DNA of 11,329 nucleotides from the NCBI GenBank assembly GCA_900546895.1, contig UREO01000068.1, forward strand, positions 1 through 11,329, given 5' to 3'. The DNA comes from an uncultured Oscillospiraceae bacterium. GTDB lineage: Bacteria > Bacillota > Clostridia > Oscillospirales > Acutalibacteraceae. The notes below the pieces were generated by a model. That model did no database searches. It was not told the DNA's origin and saw only the letters and a program-made list of their open reading frames with translations. This document shows positions 7,098-11,329 of the stretch, piece by piece (the first letter of the stretch is position 1; every line of letters starts with the position of its first letter). Both the position numbers and the translations under genes were made by a program.

Positions 7098-7925
7098 TTA
7101 AAGGATACCCAGGAAGGAAAGAAGAATCGCAAGACCGAAGGTAACTGCAATCAGCACAACCGGGCTCATTTTCTTCTTCCTCAGGAAGAAAAACATCAGC
7201 AGGGTATAGGCGAAGGGCAGTATGTTTGGGAAGATTTTATCAAGAAAATCTTTCTGAATTGAAACGGTTTTTGACGCGTTTACCACAATTTCCGGCAGCA
7301 AAGAAATATGCACATAGGATGCAATCAGTCCGCCGATTACGGTGACGCCCAGAATAGTGGCTGCCTTTGAAATAATTCCTGAGTATTCCCGTAGCGTGTC
7401 GACCGCCTTCAAACCCAGGTTGTAGCCGGCGTGCGTCCACGCAAGACGGAGAATAAAGATGGTCAGGTAAACCGCGAAAAACAGTAGCGGGCCGACGATG
7501 CTTCCGCTCATTGCCATGGAAGCGGTAATACCGGCGATGATGGGCAGAAGGGTGAACCAGAAGATGGCGTCGCCGATACCGGCAAGCGGTGCGAACAAGG
7601 CAACCTTCAGACCTTTGATGGTGCTTCTGTTTTCTTTGGCTTCTTCCAGAGAAATCAACAGGCCCATCAGGAAGCCGACAAGGTTCGGGTGCGTGTTGAT
7701 GAACTCAAGGTTATCCGTCATTGCTTCGGACAGACCCTGCTTGTCGTTCTTGTAGATTTTTTTCAGACATTCCATCTGCGCCAGCAAAAAGCCGCCGCTT
7801 TGCATTCTTTCATAGTTGAAGCTGGCCTGCAGCAGGGAAGAGCGCCAGCCGAGCTTGGTAATGTCTTTTCTTGTCAGTACTTTCTCAGGAGCCGTGTTTT
7901 TCTCAGATTCCTTCATTGCCGTCAT
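7098..7925 (-). CDS. agaE: PTS EIID component, mannose family (AgaE-like)
   Basis: EIID is the second membrane subunit of mannose-family transporters. The 275-residue product shows SSLLQASFNYERMQSGGF (29-46), the family's N-terminal signature, then FINTHPNLVGF (75-85) and GLKVALFAPLAGIGDAIFW (105-123). Hydrophobic segments follow near 125-160, 190-210 and 235-270, the last with a basic RKKK between two spans. I chose ATG 7925. AAGGAG lies 6 nt upstream and falls inside the EIIC coding region, so the two genes overlap by 23 bp and are likely coupled. ATG 7916 is also possible; a longer frame from 7997 would extend deep into EIIC and lacks support. The neighbours EIIB and EIIC resemble AgaV and AgaW, hence the symbol. 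Confidence 0.9.
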   Translation of the reverse strand: MTAMKESEKNTAPEKVLTRKDITKLGWRSSLLQASFNYERMQSGGFLLAQMECLKKIYKNDKQGLSEAMTDNLEFINTHPNLVGFLMGLLISLEEAKENRSTIKGLKVALFAPLAGIGDAIFWFTLLPIIAGITASMAMSGSIVGPLLFFAVYLTIFILRLAWTHAGYNLGLKAVDTLREYSGIISKAATILGVTVIGGLIASYVHISLLPEIVVNASKTVSIQKDFLDKIFPNILPFAYTLLMFFFLRKKKMSPVVLIAVTFGLAILLSFLGIL

Positions 7926-8706
7926 CTCCCTCTCCTTCAGATGCAACACCGGTTGCAACCGCGGTTTTTCTGTTGTTTCTTTCATTGTTGAACACAATCA
8001 GCGCCATGGCCATGCCGACAACGGCGACCGGCAGCAGATTGGAAAAAGGAATAAAGCTTGCGATGACAAAGCCTAAAATAAGGTATGGAACGAATTCGCC
8101 CTTCAGCATGACCTTTAGCAGCATACCAAATCCGACTGCCGGAAGGATGCCGCCCGCGATCTCAAAGCCGTGGGTAAGCCATTCGGGCATTGCCTTTACC
8201 AGAGCCTGCATCGCGTCCTGTGCGACATAGGCGCAGAGGAAGACAACAACGCCATAGGTAACGGCTACGATTCCCGTTGTGAGAATATTCAGACGGGCAA
8301 GGCTCTTGCCGTCCGCTTCTTCCGCGTATTTGTCGGCTCTCTTCATGAACAGAGAGAAGCTGGAGTAATAGAACAGAATGATATACTGCATCAGAAAGCT
8401 GAACGGAAGGGCAAGGCCGATTGCCGTTGCGGGATCCTTTCCCGTGGTGTAGGCGATGACCGTGGTCATAACGCCGGCCAGAACAGGGTTTGGCGGCTGG
8501 GTGCCGCCGGCGGGCGTAAGACCCGCGAAGGCCAGCTCGGTCAGTCCGCCCGCCATAAGGCCCAGCGGAACGTTGCCTAAAATGATACCCGTCAGAGTAC
8601 AGACGATGATTGGCCGGAAAATAAACAAAGCCTCAAGCCAGAAGTCAACGCCGACTATAATTGCCATAATAGCGAGCGCAATGCCTTGAGCTAAAGTAAT
8701 TGCCAT
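7903..8706 (-). CDS. agaW: PTS EIIC component, mannose family (AgaW-like)
   Basis: This 267-residue inner-membrane permease subunit forms the sugar channel with EIID. It is almost entirely hydrophobic up to residue 240, with repeated Gly/Pro-rich segments. GGLTELAFAGLTPAGGTQPP (53-72), followed by NPVLAG, resembles the AgaW/SorA type, where QPPN is typical. GGILPAVGFGMLLKVMLKG (185-203) and the following PYLILGF match the second conserved block. The tail beyond 245 is polar and acidic and ends in EGI. AAAGGGGGA lies 8 nt before the ATG, and the stop codon of the 25-codon ORF upstream abuts that site. The gene overlaps EIID by 23 bp. EIIC identity is firm; GalNAc specificity is by resemblance to AgaW from memory. 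Confidence 0.9.
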   Translation of the reverse strand: MAITLAQGIALAIMAIIVGVDFWLEALFIFRPIIVCTLTGIILGNVPLGLMAGGLTELAFAGLTPAGGTQPPNPVLAGVMTTVIAYTTGKDPATAIGLALPFSFLMQYIILFYYSSFSLFMKRADKYAEEADGKSLARLNILTTGIVAVTYGVVVFLCAYVAQDAMQALVKAMPEWLTHGFEIAGGILPAVGFGMLLKVMLKGEFVPYLILGFVIASFIPFSNLLPVAVVGMAMALIVFNNERNNRKTAVATGVASEGEGDDGNEGI

Positions 8707-8720
8707 TGGTTTTTCCCCCT

Positions 8721-8798
8721 TTATTTTTGTTCCAGAAGTTTCGCCATACGGTAAAAGCTGCCAATAATGCCGGTGATGTTCCCCCTTTCCTCTTTCAT
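8721..8798 (-). CDS. Possible small protein, 25 codons, between EIIB and EIIC
   Basis: On the minus strand an ATG three bases after the EIIB stop opens a 25-codon frame. It begins MKEERGNITG, ends with YRMAKLLEQK, and its TAA directly precedes the EIIC ribosome site. It fills nearly all of the 95-bp gap between two otherwise tightly packed genes. There is no good ribosome site of its own, so it would depend on re-initiation after EIIB. AAAGGGGGA inside the frame could instead be an accessory ribosome site. I recognise no family. It may be a small membrane-associated or PTS-regulating peptide, a coupling leader for EIIC, or chance. Its mixed charged and hydrophobic composition is protein-like but too short to prove anything. 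Confidence 0.35.
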   Translation of the reverse strand: MKEERGNITGIIGSFYRMAKLLEQK

Positions 8799-8801
8799 GG
8801 A

Positions 8802-9281
8802 TTATTTCTTGGGTATGTGCTCTTTGATGTCACCCGGGACATCCTGAATATAGAGATCTACATTCATCGCCTGAATCGCCTGCAAATCCTCCATGTCCTT
8901 GTCGTTGACATAGACTTTTTTGCTCAGCTGACGCTTGCCGCTGGTAAAATGCATGTTTCCCACATTGACTTCCTTAATGGGCACGCCGCCTTCCAGCAGA
9001 GTACGCACGGCCGCGGGAGTCCTGCAGATGATGAAGATTTTCTGGCTGGGAGCCGCTTTGCCGATGATGTCGATGGTCTTTTGCAAAGTGAAGAAACGAA
9101 TCCCCGCACTGGAAGATTCAGCAGTCATTGCCATAAGCTGCTGCTGTATTTCATCGTGAGCCACGTCGTCATCCGCGACTAAAAGCAGATTTGCACCCAG
9201 GGTCGCCGTCCAGGTGACTCCCACTTGGCCGTGGACCAGGCGGTTGTCGATTCTCGTCAACAGTATGTTTGGATTTCCCAC
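8802..9281 (-). CDS. agaV: PTS EIIB component, mannose family (AgaV-like)
   Basis: EIIB receives phosphate from EIIA and gives it to the sugar as it passes EIIC/EIID. The 159-residue product has RIDNRLVHGQV (10-20) with the phospho-histidine at His17. VNVGNMHFTSGKRQLSK at 105-121 closely matches the VGNMH block I recall from AgaV, the GalNAc-specific EIIB. Length is normal. The start codon is GTG at 9281; no ATG lies near, and GAGGGGTGAT a few bases upstream pairs with the 16S 3' end. This is the first gene of the seven-gene (or eight-ORF) operon that runs to ptsH. The 232-bp divergent region to the second GntR gene holds its promoter. Confidence 0.92.
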   Translation of the reverse strand: MGNPNILLTRIDNRLVHGQVGVTWTATLGANLLLVADDDVAHDEIQQQLMAMTAESSSAGIRFFTLQKTIDIIGKAAPSQKIFIICRTPAAVRTLLEGGVPIKEVNVGNMHFTSGKRQLSKKVYVNDKDMEDLQAIQAMNVDLYIQDVPGDIKEHIPKK

Positions 9282-9319
9282 TTAAAATCACCCCTCGTTC
9301 AGTTGTTTCAGATTTGTTA

Positions 9320-9337
9320 GATAAGTTTTAACATATC
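9320..9337. promoter_or_regulatory. Candidate operator upstream of the EII operon
   Basis: GATAAGTTTTAACATATC is an imperfect palindrome (14 of 18 positions symmetric: GATA-GTT-AAC-TATC). It lies between the likely EIIB promoter and the GTG start, where a repressor would block transcription. Its GTTTTAACAT core resembles GTTATAACAT in the palindrome at 1771-1792, which suggests a shared or related GntR regulator. This is an A/T-rich stretch, so chance symmetry is possible. Confidence 0.35.
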
Positions 9338-9353
9338 ATGAACAGAAATACAA

Positions 9354-9382
9354 TAATTATGACTTTTTTTCAACCAGTTCAA
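9354..9382 (-). promoter_or_regulatory. Possible promoter of the EII operon
   Basis: On the minus strand, TTGAAC (9382-9377) and TAATTA (9359-9354) are 17 bp apart, a plausible but imperfect sigma-A promoter. The start would be near 9347, with a leader of about 65 nt that includes the palindrome at 9320-9337. TTGAAA at 9373-9368 is an alternative -35. Confidence 0.35.
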
Positions 9383-9432
9383 AGACAGGTTCCGAATTTC
9401 AATCAATACCACTAGTACAATAGGTTTTTTTA

Positions 9433-9441
9433 TGATAGAAT
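9433..9441 (+). promoter_or_regulatory. Possible extended -10 promoter of the second GntR gene
   Basis: TG at 9433-9434, one base and TAGAAT at 9436-9441 match an extended -10. No convincing -35 lies 16-18 bp upstream, as is common for this promoter type. The leader to the ATG at 9514 would be about 66 nt. A TTGACG at 9464-9469 was considered but has no matching -10. Confidence 0.35.
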
Positions 9442-9513
9442 AACAGTATAGTTTTTGTTTAAATTGACGATGGCTTATTTGCTGTCGAAAAAGACGGGAA
9501 AGGAGTATATGCA

Positions 9514-10230
9514 ATGCCGAATCTTCCATTGTATCAGGAACTGCACGACCATATTCTGCAATACATCAACAGCCACGAATACCCCGAAAACGGCTTGCTT
9601 CCATCGGAGCGCGACATGTGCCAAATGTATAAAGTCAGCCGGTCGACCGTAAGGCAGGCGCTGGCTTTATTGGAAGAGGAGCACATGGTCTATACCATCC
9701 ATGGCATCGGTACTTTTGTAAAGCCAAAGGTATTTGAGCAAGATCTCTCCCATTTTTATACCTTTGCCGATGATTTGAAAAATAAGAATATCTCCTTTCA
9801 CAGCCATGTTTTAAGCGATGAAACGATCACCCTCAGCCGAAGCCTTGCTGTAAAGCTCAGGGCGGAGAGAAGGGAAGCTTACCACAAGCTGGTGCGGCTT
9901 TGCTCGGCCCGCGACTATCCGCTGGTCATTGAAACCACCTATCTGCCGAAAAACCGGTTCGTGCATATTGACGTGGACGCGGTGGAAAGCCGGTCGCTTT
10001 ATGATTACCTCAGCACCAAGTATGGGCTGAAGGTGGATCGGGTGACCGAAACCTTTATTCCCATTCTTCCGGACTCCGAACAGTGCGAACTGCTGAAGAT
10101 TTCCCCCAGAATCCCCTGCATCCTGCTGGAGCGCTTCAGCTATGAGGGCGACGGTCTGGTAGAATATACTTCCTCCGTGGTGCGGGGGGACAAATACGTT
10201 TTTAAAATTGAACTGAATAACCGGAAATGA
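9514..10230 (+). CDS. GntR-family transcriptional regulator with UTRA domain, second copy
   Basis: This 238-residue regulator has the same layout as the one at 1848. The winged helix-turn-helix spans about residues 4-70, with LLPSERDMCQMYKVSRSTVR as the GntR core and GIGTFV as the wing. The linker FEQDLSHFYTF follows, then a UTRA domain that ends VEYTSSVVRGD. AAGGAG with an 8-nt spacer precedes ATG 9514. It is divergent from the EII operon and is its most likely local repressor. The ligand is probably the phosphorylated sugar made by the transporter or a downstream phosphate ester (inference). It differs from the first GntR across most of the ligand domain, so the two may sense different intermediates. 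Confidence 0.92.
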   Translation: MPNLPLYQELHDHILQYINSHEYPENGLLPSERDMCQMYKVSRSTVRQALALLEEEHMVYTIHGIGTFVKPKVFEQDLSHFYTFADDLKNKNISFHSHVLSDETITLSRSLAVKLRAERREAYHKLVRLCSARDYPLVIETTYLPKNRFVHIDVDAVESRSLYDYLSTKYGLKVDRVTETFIPILPDSEQCELLKISPRIPCILLERFSYEGDGLVEYTSSVVRGDKYVFKIELNNRK

Positions 10231-10253
10231 CTTTCGTTTTTCGGCGTGCGCGG

Positions 10254-10278
10254 CCGGCTTTGCTGCGCGTGAAGCCGG
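10254..10278 (+). repeat. Short inverted repeat after the second GntR gene
   Basis: CCGGCTT (10254-10260) and AAGCCGG (10272-10278) form a perfect 7-bp stem with an 11-nt loop, 24 bp after the GntR stop. No T-run follows, so it is at best a weak terminator. The rest of 10231-10352 shows no supported gene. Confidence 0.3.
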
Positions 10279-10352
10279 TGGACAGGCGGAAATTGAAATG
10301 GAAAATCGTCCGGTTATAGTTTGCCAAAAAACTGCTGATTTTATAAATTCAC

Positions 10353-10381
10353 TTGACAATGATCCGCATATTACATATAAT
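10353..10381 (+). promoter_or_regulatory. Perfect-consensus promoter for the tRNA cluster
   Basis: TTGACA (10353-10358), exactly 17 bp, and TATAAT (10376-10381) is a full-consensus sigma-A promoter. Transcription would start near 10388, giving a leader of about 95 nt before tRNA-Pro. The leader contains GCACGG (10444-10449) paired with CCGTGC (10464-10469), a hairpin that may guide 5' processing. Confidence 0.85.
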
Positions 10382-10482
10382 AATAAGGCTGCCCGATGAC
10401 GCGGGCGCAGGTTGACTGCCATTGATAGTGAAAGCTTTTAGCCGCACGGTGCAGGGAATTTCGCCGTGCATATCGTCAGCGA

Positions 10483-10559
10483 CGAGGTGTAACTCAGCTT
10501 GGTAGAGTGCTTGGTTTGGGACCAAGATGCCGCAGGTTCGAACCCTGTCACCTCGACCA
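10483..10559 (+). tRNA. tRNA-Pro (anticodon TGG)
   Basis: This is a complete 77-nt cloverleaf. The acceptor pairs CGAGGTG with CACCTCG, the D stem is ACTC/GAGT, and the anticodon stem is CTTGG/CCAAG with loop TTTGGGA (anticodon TGG at 10517-10519). The T arm is GCAGG-TTCGAAC-CCTGT, and discriminator A is followed by an encoded CCA at 10557-10559. Confidence 0.96.
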
Positions 10560-10668
10560 AAAAATGGGATCCGGCTTGTTGAGTTGGGCGCCATATTTTC
10601 GTTGTAAGTGGGTTCATTGGCGGAATCTGGCGATACAGCTGGGAGAGACAGAAATTTCATCGAATTGC

Positions 10669-10697
10669 TTGACAAATAAACCGTAAAATGATATATT
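10669..10697 (+). promoter_or_regulatory. Promoter for tRNA-Thr and tRNA-Tyr
   Basis: TTGACA at 10669-10674, 17 bp and TATATT at 10692-10697 form a strong promoter. The start, near 10704, is only about 11 nt before tRNA-Thr. The tRNA pair therefore has its own promoter in addition to any read-through from tRNA-Pro. Confidence 0.8.
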
Positions 10698-10714
10698 AGT
10701 CGAGTGCTGAAAAT

Positions 10715-10790
10715 GCTGGCGTAGCTCAGTTGGTAGAGCAGCTGATTTGTAATCAGCAGGTCGGGGGTTCAAGTCCGTCTGCCAGCTCCA
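10715..10790 (+). tRNA. tRNA-Thr (anticodon TGT)
   Basis: This is a 76-nt cloverleaf. The acceptor is GCTGGCG/TGCCAGC with one terminal G-T pair. The anticodon stem is GCTGA/TCAGC with loop TTTGTAA (TGT at 10748-10750), the T loop is TTCAAGT, and CCA is encoded at 10788-10790. The T stem (GGGGG/CCGTC) has one G-G mismatch (10765 with 10777) and one G-T pair. The last 18 nt are duplicated downstream at 10934-10951. Confidence 0.94.
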
Positions 10791-10951
10791 ATATTTACTC
10801 AAGTCTTAACCGGACTTGAAGCCTAAGAGGGCATTTTGCGGTAAAAAGAGTTGCCGGTGGCAGGTTTTTAGCAAAATGTGGCGCAGCACCTATGGTGCAA
10901 GCCGTAAAAACGCGAGCGAAGCGTGGCGGTTTTGTCCGTCTGCCAGCTCCA
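10773..10951 (+). repeat. 18-bp direct repeat of the tRNA-Thr 3' end, att-like
   Basis: GTCCGTCTGCCAGCTCCA occurs at 10773-10790, as the 3' end of tRNA-Thr including CCA, and again at 10934-10951. The copies are 161 bp apart and identical; their flanks differ on both sides. Duplicated tRNA 3' ends are the usual footprint of site-specific integration. No integrase gene lies between the copies, so if this is an attachment scar the element is a remnant or a very small non-autonomous unit. Confidence 0.7.
10800..10924 (+). repeat. Hairpin-rich non-coding segment between the tRNA-Thr 3'-end copies
   Basis: Four stems follow one another: CAAGTC/GACTTG (10800-10805 with 10813-10818); CATTTTGC-gg-TAAAAA (10832-10847) with TTTTTA-GCAAAATG (10865-10878); GCACC/GGTGC (10886-10890 with 10894-10898); and ACGC/GCGT (10910-10913 with 10921-10924). 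The second has 14 base pairs with a 2-nt bulge and a small GCC/GGC stem at its tip. No open frame with protein-like content was found. It may be a structured spacer RNA, a dispersed intergenic repeat or a mobile remnant. Confidence 0.5.
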
Positions 10952-10985
10952 TTTGCGAATAAGTGCAAACTTATCAATAGAATAT

Positions 10986-11071
10986 GGGAGAGTTCCCGAG
11001 TGGCCAAAGGGGGCAGACTGTAAATCTGTTGCTTTATAGCTTCGATGGTCCGAATCCATCCTCTCCCACCA
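10986..11071 (+). tRNA. tRNA-Tyr (anticodon GTA)
   Basis: This is an 86-nt class II tRNA with a long variable arm. The acceptor is GGGAGAG/CTCTCCC, and the anticodon stem GCAGA/TCTGT surrounds loop CTGTAAA (GTA at 11020-11022). The T arm is GATGG-TCCGAAT-CCATC, discriminator A, and CCA is encoded at 11069-11071. No separate promoter is evident in the 34 bp upstream, so it is probably co-transcribed with tRNA-Thr. Confidence 0.96.
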
Positions 11072-11115
11072 TAGCAAAACCCGCATGGTTTTTAAAATCA
11101 TGCGGGTTTTGCTAT
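11071..11115. terminator. Bidirectional terminator of the tRNA cluster
   Basis: A perfect 17-bp stem (11071-11087 with 11099-11115, loop 11 nt) contains the core AAAACCCGCATG/CATGCGGGTTTT. The paired A and T runs flank the GC-rich core, giving a U-tract in either direction. It overlaps the last A of tRNA-Tyr CCA, so termination occurs immediately after the tRNA. Confidence 0.9.
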
Positions 11116-11144
11116 TCTTCGGAAAGCTGAGTGAAAAGATGGTG

Positions 11145-11172
11145 CCCCGAAGCAGAATCAACTATTTCGGGG
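11145..11172. repeat. Inverted repeat beyond the tRNA cluster
   Basis: CCCCGAA (11145-11151) and TTCGGGG (11166-11172) form a 7-bp stem with a 14-nt loop. No T-run follows. It may be a backup transcription stop or part of the decayed element that seems to begin here. Confidence 0.35.
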
Positions 11173-11184
11173 TATTACTGAATT

Positions 11185-11329
11185 ATGAGGGAAGCTACAT
11201 TTATCCAGATCGGTTTGCGCTTTGCAGAGCGGGTTAACGGGAGAAGCTCTGTTGGCGTACCCTTGAAACAGGAAGGCTCAATGTCAATAGTTGGGGTAAC
11301 CCCAAACGGAAAGAGGAATAGAGTGACGC
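11185..11329 (+). pseudogene. Open frame resembling the extreme C-terminal tail of a TnpB-type protein (very tentative)
   Basis: From the ATG at 11185 a frame stays open for 48 codons to the window edge. The segments IQIGLRFAERV and VGVPLKQEGS recall the end of IS200/IS605-type TnpB proteins, where an AAxNIxxxGL helix is followed by a loose tail with a KQE motif. A perfect odd-centred palindrome, TTGGGGT-A-ACCCCAA, sits at 11291-11305 and could be a subterminal hairpin of such an element or of its guide RNA. No ribosome site precedes the ATG and the frame upstream is closed by TGA, so it is not a normal gene. The resemblance is from memory over a short low-complexity stretch; it may be coincidence. 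Confidence 0.2.

Noticed and set aside
9464..9492. TTGACG as a -35 for the second GntR gene
   Set aside because: No acceptable -10 lies 16-18 bp downstream; the sequence there is GAAAAA.
9282..9513. Catabolite-responsive (cre) or dre-type operator in the EII promoter region
   Set aside because: CACTAGTAC near 9410 looked promising but lacks the required inverted symmetry, and nothing matches the cre consensus.
10298..10399. 33-codon plus-strand frame starting MENRPVIVCQ
   Set aside because: It spans the full-consensus TTGACA/TATAAT promoter at 10353-10381 and has no clear ribosome site, so chance is the better explanation.
10349..10675. 108-codon minus-strand frame antisense to tRNA-Pro
   Set aside because: Its DRVRTCGILVPNQALYQAE stretch is the reverse complement of tRNA-Pro read as protein, a well-known spurious ORF type, and it crosses the tRNA promoter.
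10614..10802. 62-codon minus-strand frame across tRNA-Thr
   Set aside because: The DLNPRPADYKSAALPTEL segment is antisense tRNA-Thr, a common false annotation with no independent coding signal.
10868..11161. 97-codon minus-strand frame across tRNA-Tyr
   Set aside because: SDHRSYKATDLQSAPFGHSG is the familiar antisense tRNA-Tyr artefact; the rest runs through the terminator.
1..11329. CRISPR array, defence or toxin-antitoxin system
   Set aside because: No regularly spaced repeats, no Cas or effector motifs, and no paired small ORFs were seen; the window is a sugar-utilisation locus plus tRNA genes.

Overview
The window looks like chromosome of a low-to-mid GC Clostridia-type Firmicute. The reasons are strong AGGAGG-type ribosome sites, GntR/UTRA regulators, an HPr that keeps a serine in the regulatory position, CCA-encoding tRNA genes with consensus promoters, and Gram-positive style PTS proteins. 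This placement is inferred from style, not from a marker gene.

Layout. (1) Positions 1-1748, minus strand: a two-gene operon with a BadF/NagK-type sugar kinase followed by a SIS-domain AgaS-like protein that runs off the left edge. (2) Positions 1749-1847: a compact divergent promoter region whose two -10 boxes overlap inside one palindrome. (3) Positions 1848-3513, plus strand: a GntR/UTRA regulator and a PfkB-family sugar-phosphate kinase. (4) Positions 9281 down to 3521, minus strand: a long operon in the order EIIB, a tiny ORF, EIIC, EIID, an AgaI/NagB-like isomerase-deaminase, EIIA, enzyme I, HPr. It converges on the kinase gene with only 7 bp between stop codons. (5) Positions 9282-10230: a second divergent promoter region and a second GntR/UTRA regulator. 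(6) Positions 10353-11115, plus strand: tRNA-Pro(TGG), tRNA-Thr(TGT) and tRNA-Tyr(GTA) with consensus promoters, closed by a strong bidirectional hairpin terminator. An 18-bp copy of the tRNA-Thr 3' end and a hairpin-rich ~140-bp segment lie between Thr and Tyr. (7) Positions 11116-11329: small palindromes and an open frame that may be the decayed tail of a TnpB-type protein.

How the genes fit together. The EII proteins resemble the N-acetylgalactosamine/galactosamine PTS (AgaV, AgaW, AgaE, AgaF) in motifs and gene order. The predicted route is uptake with 6-phosphorylation by EIIABCD, deamination/isomerisation by the AgaI-like and/or AgaS-like enzyme to a ketohexose 6-phosphate (tagatose-6-P if the sugar is galactosamine), and a second phosphorylation by the PfkB kinase. 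The general PTS proteins (enzyme I and HPr) sit in the same operon, so the phosphorelay is complete within it. No N-acetyl-sugar-6-phosphate deacetylase and no tagatose-bisphosphate aldolase are present in the window; they may lie to the left or elsewhere, or the true substrate may be a free amino sugar. Substrate identity is inferred from family resemblance recalled from memory, not from a search.
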